A stretch of 64,000 nt of DNA from Streptacidiphilus jiangxiensis (GTDB lineage: Bacteria; Actinomycetota; Actinomycetes; Streptomycetales; Streptomycetaceae). Within the stretch, counting starts at the first letter, position 1, and every line of letters begins with the position of its first letter. Made by a program: the position numbers and the translations under genes. The stretch lies in assembly GCF_900109465.1 (NCBI RefSeq), contig NZ_FOAZ01000011.1, positions 124,001-188,000 of the forward strand, read 5' to 3'. The notes under the pieces were generated by a model, which did no database searches, had not been told where the DNA came from, and saw only the letters and a program-made list of their open reading frames with translations. Shown piece after piece: positions 58,322 to 64,000 of the stretch.

Positions 58322-58459
58322 CCTGCCGCCTCTCGTGAAGCCCTCGTGAAGCCGCGCAGAGCGTACCGCGCGCGGGTGTTCACAAGGTCCGCTCCACCGG
58401 GTGGCCCGACCGGGCCGGGGTGCCCCCAGCCCGGCGCGGCGGGCGTCCGCCGAGCCCCT

Positions 58460-58756
58460 TCAGGCCACGCGCCGTCCGAGCGCCTCCGCGCCTGCCGCGA
58501 GTCCCTCGGCGGCGGTCACGGCCGGATAGGCGGTGATCTTGAACTTGTCCCCCCAGGCCAGCGAGACCTCCATGATCGGCGTGAAGCTCTCCGCCTGGAA
58601 CACGATCACCACGGCGGGGTTCTCCGCCCCGAGCCAGTACTCGCCCTCCACGGTCAACCCCGGTGGATACGTCCACCCGGCCCGCCGCGCGAGCGCACCG
58701 TCCCGCTCCTCCCGGCTGAGGCCGGGCTGCCACTCGAGGGTCATGACGTAGAGCAT
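58460..58756 (-). CDS. Small DUF3303-like protein
   Basis: This 98-residue protein has the one-domain pattern of DUF3303: MLYVMTLEWQPGLSREER at the start, VEGEYWLGAENPAVVIVFQAE in the middle, and a helix at the end. These small alpha/beta proteins resemble ferredoxin-like barrels and their role is unknown. The ATG at 58756 has GGAGG upstream. It stands apart from its neighbours. Confidence 0.8.
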   Translation of the reverse strand: MLYVMTLEWQPGLSREERDGALARRAGWTYPPGLTVEGEYWLGAENPAVVIVFQAESFTPIMEVSLAWGDKFKITAYPAVTAAEGLAAGAEALGRRVA

Positions 58757-59088
58757 GGCGCCTCCTTCGGACGAGGAGATACCTACCCTCCCACGCTAGA
58801 CCCGGCCCCCTCTTGCGGCGCGGGGACACCCACGGGCGCGGGGGCACCCGGGCCGTCCGGGTACGTTCCGACGTCCCGGCACCGTGGCGTCGGCACCCAG
58901 CGCTCATCTGCAGTACCCCCGGCATGACGGGCATTCAAGCAACTGCCCGCAGGCCGTGTTGCTCGGATGGTTCGATGAGCCGCAGCGATCCGTGAATCCT
59001 GCGGGTGACACGGTTGCTGTACTTCGGCGCTGTACCGCAACCGTGTCACCGGCACACCGGACGAAATCCGGTCGGTGTCCGAGGCCCT
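58757..59088. other. Non-coding gap before the sigma-factor operon end
   Basis: This 332-base gap contains the promoter side of the DUF3303-like gene and the 3' end of the sigma-factor operon. The clear feature is the long hairpin listed at 59004-59050. A second short CCGG-bounded hairpin is at 59058-59072. I see no gene. Confidence 0.6.
59004..59050 (-). terminator. Long hairpin after the sigma-factor operon
   Basis: GGTGACACGGTTGC (59004-59017) pairs perfectly with GCAACCGTGTCACC (59037-59050), a 14-base stem with a 19-base loop. It lies 38 bases beyond the stop of the last gene of the operon. The position suggests a terminator, although the loop is large and it could also be a regulatory dyad. 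Confidence 0.7.
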
Positions 59089-60204
59089 TCAGGGCAGCAC
59101 GTGAGTGGTCCAGTTCGCCGGATCCAGACCGAACACCCGGACGTGCTTCAGCAAGCCCTTCAGGCCACCGACTGCCGTGAGGGCGGCGGGTGCCTTGTCC
59201 GGCCCGTTGTGGGTGAGGCAGACGTCCAGGCCCTTGACGGTTTCGCACGCCTGCTGCTCATGAGAGGCGAGCTGCCGCAACTGCTGATCCGTCGCCTCGG
59301 TGTAGGGGGCTGCCGTGAGTGAGATGTCGTAACCGTGCAGTTGCCAGCCGATCGCCACGCTCCAGTTCGTGTCGCTCGTGTCGTCGGACAGCCAGTTGTC
59401 CATGCCGAAGCCGCTGTCGTCGCCCGTTGAACCTTCCGGGAGGTCGGTGATCGACACCGGCACCGGGACAGCACTGTCGGCCACCGTGGCCGACGCCGCG
59501 ATGCGCAGCAGTGTGCGCTCCTGGCCGGGGACGGGCACGTACTGCGCGGTCAGTTCGACCCACCGGCCGTCCGCGCTCTGCCAGCGCAGGAGGCTCTCCA
59601 TGGTGCTGACAGGCTGGCCGGCGTTCGAGGTCGCCCAGTACGCGCGGCGGCCGTTGACGTCCGGTGCGGGCAGCCGGTACTTCATCGCGGGGTCCCGAGC
59701 ACCCTTCACGGCCGGGTCCACGCCGCGCGGATAGACGAACAGGCGGAACGTCTCGCGCATCTCGGCGCCCGGCGCTGCCTTGCCGCTCGCGAGGGCGTCC
59801 GACCTCCAGCCGGTCTGCGTGTACCCCTTCGCGCCGGCTCCCGGGGGCAGCCAGCCGAACTGGGCCGTGCTGCGGATCGGATCGTGTGGGTCGACGCGGC
59901 CCGGGAGGTGCCAGCGGGCCGGCCCCTGCCAGCCGTCGGCCGGTCCTCGCTGGACGTCGGCAGGGACGGGCGTCGGGGCGTGCCCGGGCCCGGCCAGGAG
60001 TGCGCCGACGGTGACGGCCGTGAGGGCCAGCGCCGTGGCGCCGAGGCGGACCCGGCGCCGCCGGCGGCGCAGGCGCCGGCCGGACTGGACGGCGGCCGGG
60101 ATGTCGACGCGGCTGGGCGGGGCGTCCGCAGCGTGCGCGAGGGCGCCGAGCTCCAGGGTGAGGCTGTGTTCCTGCAGGTCGTCGAGGTCCGTCCTACCGG
60201 TCAT
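59089..60204 (-). CDS. Membrane protein coupled to sigma factor
   Basis: This 371-residue protein has a cytoplasmic N-terminus with a very Arg-rich stretch (RRLRRRRRRVRLG, about 44-56), one membrane segment (about 57-77) and a large extracytoplasmic domain with one cysteine pair (ACETVKGLDVCLTH). Its ATG overlaps the sigma-factor stop as ATGA. The layout is that of a one-pass partner of an ECF sigma factor, but the zinc-binding anti-sigma motif (HxxxCxxC) is absent. Whether it restrains the sigma factor is not shown. Confidence 0.85.
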   Translation of the reverse strand: MTGRTDLDDLQEHSLTLELGALAHAADAPPSRVDIPAAVQSGRRLRRRRRRVRLGATALALTAVTVGALLAGPGHAPTPVPADVQRGPADGWQGPARWHLPGRVDPHDPIRSTAQFGWLPPGAGAKGYTQTGWRSDALASGKAAPGAEMRETFRLFVYPRGVDPAVKGARDPAMKYRLPAPDVNGRRAYWATSNAGQPVSTMESLLRWQSADGRWVELTAQYVPVPGQERTLLRIAASATVADSAVPVPVSITDLPEGSTGDDSGFGMDNWLSDDTSDTNWSVAIGWQLHGYDISLTAAPYTEATDQQLRQLASHEQQACETVKGLDVCLTHNGPDKAPAALTAVGGLKGLLKHVRVFGLDPANWTTHVLP

Positions 60205-60743
60205 GTCCGGTTGCCTTCCGTGACGGGGTGAAGAGGCTGCTGCCGGTCGTGGTGATGCCGCAGTTCCAGCGCGCGACGCAGCGCCTCGAGGCCGCGAGCG
60301 GTCTGGCTCTTGACCGTGCCCAGCGAGCAGTTGAGCGCCTCGGCGGTCTGTTCGACGCCCAGGTCGCAGTAGTAGCGCAGCACGACCGTGGCCCGCTGCC
60401 GCGGCGGCAGCGCGGCGAGCGCCTGGCGCAGGTCGAGGATCGCGTCCAGGTCGGTGACGGGTGACAGCGGCTCCTTCTCGAACCGCAGCAGTACCCGTCG
60501 CCAGGGTGAACGGCGCTCGGCCAGGAAGGCGTTGACCAGGGTGGTGCGTGCGTAGCCGTCCGGGTTCTCCATCCGACGTACCCGCGGCCAGTGCAGGTAC
60601 AGGCTGGTGATCGCCGTCTGGGTCAGGTCGTCGGCGGTGTGCCAGTCGCCCGACAGCAGATACGCGGTCCGGCGCAGCCACGGTGCCCGCGACGCGGCGA
60701 ACTCGGCGAACTCCTCGTCCTCATCGGTGTCCGTCTCTCTCAC
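60201..60743 (-). CDS. SigE-family ECF sigma factor
   Basis: This 180-residue protein has sigma region 2 (DDLTQTAITSLYLHWPRV, about 43-60) and region 4 (LPPRQRATVVLRYYCDLG and SLGTVKSQTARGLEALR). It directs RNA polymerase to an unknown set of promoters. The GTG at 60743 has GGAGGTG five to six bases upstream; an ATG-led frame to 60845 lacks such a site. It is coupled to the membrane-protein gene and divergent from a mycothiol-related enzyme. Confidence 0.93.
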   Translation of the reverse strand: MRETDTDEDEEFAEFAASRAPWLRRTAYLLSGDWHTADDLTQTAITSLYLHWPRVRRMENPDGYARTTLVNAFLAERRSPWRRVLLRFEKEPLSPVTDLDAILDLRQALAALPPRQRATVVLRYYCDLGVEQTAEALNCSLGTVKSQTARGLEALRRALELRHHHDRQQPLHPVTEGNRT

Positions 60744-60850
60744 AGCCACCTCCTTTCGCCGCCCTAATGCAGCAGGAGGGCGTTCGGTTGCACGGAAGCC
60801 GCCTGGAAAATCGGGCGCGGTCGGCTGAGCTGGGATGATAGACAAGCGAT

Positions 60851-61612
60851 GTGACAGAGAGTCTTGAGTATTCCGCCCTGCTGCAGCTGATCGACGAGCG
60901 GTCGGCCGCGTTCAGGAGTGCGGTTGCTGCCGCGCCCGGCCTTGACGCGCCGGTGCCGTCCTGCCCCGAGTGGACGGTGTTCGATCTGGTGCAGCACCTG
61001 GGGACGGGCCAGCGCTGGTGGGCCGCGATCGTCACCGCGGGCCCGGCCGAGGCTCCGCCGGCCAAGGAGGCCGTGAAGGCGCCGCGCGAGCTCGAGGCGC
61101 TGCTGGCCTGGTTCACCGAGTCGAACGAACTGCTGCTGAGTGCGCTGCGCGAGGCCGGCCCGGAGCGCGGGTGCTGGACGTGGTGGAGCGCCGGCGTGTC
61201 GCCGGCGAACGCCCGGGGCGTTGCCCGGCGCCGGGTGCACGAGATCCTGGTGCACACCTACGACGCCCAGCTCGCAGCCGGCGCTGTGCAGCCGATGCCG
61301 GCGGACGTGGCGGTCGACGGCGTGGCCGAGTTCCTCGACACCTGCAACTCCACCCCGGCGGCCTGGCCGCACGAGGCCGCCATCATCCACTACCACGCCA
61401 CCGAGGGCCGCTCCTGGCTCCTCGCGCTGGACGACACCGGCGCCTGGCCCGCGCCCCTCACGGCCGACGCCCCGCCCGCCTCCGCTTCGGCCACGGGCAC
61501 GGCCGAGCAGCTGCTGCTCTTCATGTGGGGCCGCCTCACCATGAGCGACGTGAAGATCGACGGCGACCCGCAGGTGTTCGAGCAGCTGATCGCCTGGGAG
61601 CCGGAGGAGTAG
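60851..61612 (+). CDS. Maleylpyruvate-isomerase-family mycothiol-dependent enzyme
   Basis: This 253-residue protein has the DinB-like four-helix N-terminal domain of the MDMPI family (SCPEWTVFDLVQHLG, about 37-51; HEILVHTYDAQL, with metal-type histidines) and the C-terminal domain. Family members bind a metal and mycothiol, but many have other, unknown reactions. The GTG at 60851 has no strong ribosome site and is possibly leaderless. It is divergent from the sigma factor gene, with 107 bases between. Confidence 0.88.
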   Translation: MTESLEYSALLQLIDERSAAFRSAVAAAPGLDAPVPSCPEWTVFDLVQHLGTGQRWWAAIVTAGPAEAPPAKEAVKAPRELEALLAWFTESNELLLSALREAGPERGCWTWWSAGVSPANARGVARRRVHEILVHTYDAQLAAGAVQPMPADVAVDGVAEFLDTCNSTPAAWPHEAAIIHYHATEGRSWLLALDDTGAWPAPLTADAPPASASATGTAEQLLLFMWGRLTMSDVKIDGDPQVFEQLIAWEPEE

Positions 61613-61666
61613 CCGGTCGACAGGCCGGCGGCCGCGGCCTTCGGCGTCCGCGGCCGGCGGAACACG

Positions 61667-61708
61667 AAAGGCCCAGCCCAGGGATCATGTCCCTGAGCTG
61701 GGCCTTCG
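61667..61708. terminator. Hairpin terminator, second copy of the tRNA-Gly terminator
   Basis: GAAAGGCCCAGC pairs with GCTGGGCCTTC around GGGATCATGTCCC. The sequence is closely repeated at 62721-62762, downstream of tRNA-Gly. Here it lies between the convergent MDMPI-family gene (stop 61612) and the DUF1269-like gene (stop 61787), so it can end both. Confidence 0.85.
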
Positions 61709-61786
61709 GCGTCGAAGGGGACGGGCACGTGGCGGGCACGGGCATGGGCACGCACCAGGGACGTGCTGCCGTGCGGATCACCGCTT

Positions 61787-62197
61787 CTACGTGGGCGGAT
61801 CGCTGAAAGCGGCCCGCAGCTGATCCTCTTGCTGCACCGAAAGGTCCGAGCGCATCAGATCCATGGCGCGTCCCTCGAACGCCTTCAGGGCGGTGTCGAT
61901 CACGGCGTCGCCGCTCAGGAACACAAGCGCCGAGGTTCCCGGCGTCATGTCACCTTTCACCGACTCGATCATCGATCCGTCGATGCCGGTCTTGCTGAGC
62001 TTCTTGGCGAACGAGGCGGCCTTGCTGCCCTCGTCGGTCACATGCTCCTGCACCTGGGGTCCCGACGCGTACAGCGGCCAGCGAAGCACCGCCACATCTC
62101 GTACATCGATGAGCTCCTGGCCACTCAGCTGCTTGAGCCTGAGGGCTGCCTCATCGGCCCCTTCGGTACCGCTGAATCGCCATGCCGTCGTTGACAT
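61787..62197 (-). CDS. Shortened DUF1269-like protein
   Basis: This 136-residue protein matches the ends of DUF1269 proteins: TAWRFSGTEGADEAALRLKQ at the start, then GIDGSMIESV, PGTSALVFL and DQLRAAFSDPPT. The family normally has a Gly/Leu-rich membrane hairpin in the middle; here LYASGPQVQEHVTDEGSKAA leads straight into the last part. It should therefore be soluble. The ATG at 62197 has AGGAGGAG upstream. It could be a functional variant or a recently internally deleted gene. Confidence 0.78.
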   Translation of the reverse strand: MSTTAWRFSGTEGADEAALRLKQLSGQELIDVRDVAVLRWPLYASGPQVQEHVTDEGSKAASFAKKLSKTGIDGSMIESVKGDMTPGTSALVFLSGDAVIDTALKAFEGRAMDLMRSDLSVQQEDQLRAAFSDPPT

Positions 62198-62720
62198 CGA
62201 CTCGCTCCTCCTGCCAGGCGGACCACGATGCGCACCTTTGTGTGCCATTGGGAACGTCATGCCGTCTCGGGCGGGGCGCCTGATCCTGCTCGGCGGTGTC
62301 GGTGACGGCCATGCCGGGGTCTACTCCTGCCTGCCCATCCAGGCTATCCCGACATACCCGGCGTTTCAGGACCCAGCGCCTTCGTCGGCTGGGTGGCAGC
62401 GGTCCTGATCCGGTCGGGCATGGCGCTCCTGGCCGCATCGGCCTGCGAGCCGAGTGTCTGGCTGAGTGGGATCCATCCCCTGCGGTTGGTGGAGCGCGGA
62501 CGTGCGGGGGCGACCGGGCAGTGGGTGCCGATCGCGTCGGGGTGGGGCCAAGTGCCGCGCGAGCGCCTTGACTCCCACTCCGAGCCGAACGCCGATGATC
62601 AGGTCTCATCGGAGCCAAGGGCGCGACGCCCCGCCGGAACCACTTCCTCGCTCTGTGACCCACCAGGAACAATCTCGCCGCCGCTGCCGGCGCGACGGGG
62701 GAGCGGGACTCCTGGAACGC
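62198..62720. other. Non-coding stretch between DUF1269-like gene and tRNA-Gly
   Basis: About 520 bases lie between the DUF1269-like start and the tRNA-Gly terminator. Open frames exist but none has a ribosome site with consistent codon use or a family I recognise. It may be a decayed gene or debris from an integration event. A promoter for the DUF1269-like gene should lie near its left end. Confidence 0.55.
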
Positions 62721-62762
62721 GAAAGGCCCAGGCTGGGGATCATGTCCCTGACCTGGGCCTTC
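62721..62762 (-). terminator. tRNA-Gly terminator
   Basis: GAAAGGCCCAGG (62721-62732) pairs with CCTGGGCCTTC (62752-62762), 8 bases after the 3' end of tRNA-Gly on the minus strand. Very similar to the hairpin at 61667-61708. Confidence 0.88.
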
Positions 62763-62770
62763 GGCATACG

Positions 62771-62841
62771 AGCGGGCGACGGGAATCGAACCCGCGTAGC
62801 TAGTTTGGAAGACTAGGGCTCTACCATTGAGCTACGCCCGC
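62771..62841 (-). tRNA. tRNA-Gly (anticodon TCC)
   Basis: The 71-base sequence folds as a standard cloverleaf. The acceptor stem is GCGGGCG/CGCCCGC with discriminator U, the D-loop is AGCTCAATGGTAGAGC, and the anticodon stem is CTAGT with loop CTTCCAA (TCC). The T-arm is GCGGGTTCGATTCCCGT. CCA is not encoded. It is transcribed away from tig. Confidence 0.96.
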
Positions 62842-62972
62842 GGGGCTTGCGCCGTGGATCAGGGTAGCGGACGCGGGCGGGGGGATGCACACCACTTGAG
62901 CTGGGCGGCGTCGCGGGTGAATTCGCTCAGGTGGCGAGCGTGCAGCATGTACGCTACGTCTCGCGAGACGAA

Positions 62973-63049
62973 CGGGGTGTGGCGCAGTTTGGTAGCGCGT
63001 CCGCTTTGGGAGCGGAAGGTCGTCGGTTCGAATCCGGTCACCCCGACCA
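62973..63049 (+). tRNA. tRNA-Pro (anticodon TGG)
   Basis: The 77-base cloverleaf has acceptor stem CGGGGTG/CACCCCG, anticodon arm TCCGC-TTTGGGA-GCGGA (TGG), T-arm GTCGGTTCGAATCCGGT-like, and an encoded CCA end (63047-63049). It lies 131 bases from divergent tRNA-Gly and 254 bases upstream of tig. Confidence 0.96.
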
Positions 63050-63303
63050 TGCAGGGATGAGCACGGCCGCGCTGAGCTGCGGAAACAGTTGCCAGGGCCG
63101 TCGGGGCGAAGGCCGTTTGTGGTACCGGTAGGATGGGTCGCTGGTGGCGTCTGCGCACCGCGGCAACAGCTCGCGGGTGAGTGGAGTCCACCGAACCAGC
63201 CCGGCGGGCGATAGTCACCAGGACGCATCACCCGTCTCGCCGCGTGTCCGAATCGAGGCTCGCGGCGGACATCCGACCGTAAAGCCCCCAAGGAGACCCA
63301 ACC

Positions 63304-64000
63304 GTGAAGAGCGCCGTGGAGACTCTGAACCCGACCCGGGTTCGACTCACCGTCGAGGTGCCCTTCGAGGAGCTCAAGCCCAGCCTCGACGCGGCGTACA
63401 AGAAGATCAACCAGCAGGTCACGGTTCCGGGTTTCCGTAAGGGCAAGATCCCGGCTCGCGTCATCGACCAGCGTTTCGGCCGCGGTGCCGTGCTGGAGGA
63501 GGCCGTCAACGACGCGCTGCCGAAGTTCTACGGCCAGGCGGTCGAAGAGGGCAAGATCGACGTCCTCGGCCAGCCGGAGATCACCGAGATCGAGGGTGTC
63601 GAGCAGCTCGTCGACGGCGGCGACCTGAAGTTCACCGCCGAGGTGGACATCCGTCCCGAGATCGAGCTCCCCGACTTCGCTTCCATCGAGGTCGAGGTCG
63701 ACCCGATCGAGGTCACCGACGAGGACGTCGACAAGAGCCTGGAGCAGCTGCGCGAGCGCTTCTCCTCGGTCAAGGCCGTCGAGCGCGCCGCCGCCGAGGG
63801 CGACGTCGTGGTCGTGGACCTCGAGGCCAAGGTCGACGGTGAGGTCCCCGAGGACGGCACCGCCACCGGCGTGACCTACGAGATCGGCTCCGGCCGCCTG
63901 CTGGACGGCATCGATGAGGCCGTCATCGGCCTGGAGGCCGGCGGCTCCAAGAGCTTCACCACCGAGCTCAAGGGTGGCTCCGCCGAGGGCAAGGACTCCG
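63304..64000 (+). CDS. tig: Trigger factor (3' end outside window)
   Basis: The visible 232 residues cover the ribosome-binding domain and the start of the peptidyl-prolyl isomerase domain of trigger factor, the ribosome-bound chaperone for new proteins. The ribosome contact motif reads [19 protein letters not shown] (about 42-60). The PPIase part begins near [15 protein letters not shown]. The GTG at 63304 has GGAG eight bases upstream. In Streptomyces tig is followed by clpP and clpX genes, expected beyond the right edge. Confidence 0.96.
   Translation, partial: MKSAVETLNPTRVRLTVEVPFEELKPSLDAAYKKINQQVTVPGFRKGKIPARVIDQRFGRGAVLEEAVNDALPKFYGQAVEEGKIDVLGQPEITEIEGVEQLVDGGDLKFTAEVDIRPEIELPDFASIEVEVDPIEVTDEDVDKSLEQLRERFSSVKAVERAAAEGDVVVVDLEAKVDGEVPEDGTATGVTYEIGSGRLLDGIDEAVIGLEAGGSKSFTTELKGGSAEGKDS

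Noticed and set aside
62198-62720. Integrase remnant near tRNA-Gly
   Set aside because: I looked for the Arg-His-x-x-x-Arg-Tyr signature of tyrosine integrases on both strands and did not see it.
62296-62803. Small protein genes between the DUF1269-like gene and tRNA-Gly
   Set aside because: Frames such as 62296-62571 and 62393-62803 have no ribosome site, run into the terminator or tRNA, and show no family resemblance.

Overview
The window is very high in GC and almost every gene shows strong third-position GC. Many genes start with GTG behind purine-rich ribosome sites, and neighbouring genes often overlap as ATGA or GTGA. It carries mycothiol-linked enzymes, mycosin-type proteases, a PknG-type kinase and a csn-type chito-oligosaccharide operon. 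Together these point to a Streptomyces-like actinomycete (Streptomyces, Kitasatospora or Streptacidiphilus). The right end, with tRNA-Gly, tRNA-Pro and the start of trigger factor, looks like conserved chromosomal core. I see no complete transposon, prophage or CRISPR array.

Region 1 (1-11073, all minus strand) is one long signalling operon. In transcription order it encodes a GlnX-like membrane protein, a GlnH-like amino-acid-binding protein, a coiled-coil protein, a PknG-like kinase (preceded by an overlapping 19-codon leader ORF), a PP2C phosphatase, a von Willebrand A protein, an FHA protein and an ABC ATPase that runs off the left edge. In mycobacteria GlnH-GlnX-PknG senses Asp/Glu outside the cell. 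Here the same trio is fused to a phosphatase and a phosphothreonine reader, and three of the products share small cysteine-rich zinc ribbons.

Region 2 (11216-12679) is a MarR/cupin/flavin-reductase module with a large dyad operator. Region 3 (12887-20027, minus) matches csnR-csnE-csnF-csnG-csnH-csnK: a ROK repressor, a sugar-binding lipoprotein, two permeases, a GH4 hydrolase and a BadF-type kinase, with an AGGAAA-c-TTTCCT operator upstream. Region 4 (20217-23242) holds a membrane protein, an MscS channel and an HNH nuclease. Region 5 (23519-31446) holds a large GH84-like secreted or anchored protein lacking the family's catalytic Asp pair, MalQ and an MFS transporter.

Region 6 (31936-46672) has two PepN aminopeptidases flanking an orphan type VII-associated locus: WXG100-like proteins, small unknowns, two tandem mycosins and a beta-propeller membrane protein, with no EccB/C/D/E genes. 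Region 7 (46856-51267) is mostly housekeeping: a DsbA-fold oxidoreductase, an amino-acid permease, BioY, RpiB and an Nei/Fpg glycosylase. Region 8 (51281-57472) has an ABC-2 exporter divergent from a NarL-type two-component system, then a SpoIIE-type phosphatase and a tiny membrane protein. Region 9 (57521-64000) has small unknowns, a SigE-type sigma factor with a coupled membrane protein, a mycothiol-dependent isomerase-family enzyme, a shortened DUF1269-like protein, two tRNAs and tig.

Repeats are a second theme. A dispersed inverted repeat occurs three times as paired arms at gene ends, with one extra lone arm. A 61-bp tandem array sits beside one copy. A terminator-like hairpin near tRNA-Gly has a second copy about 1 kb away.
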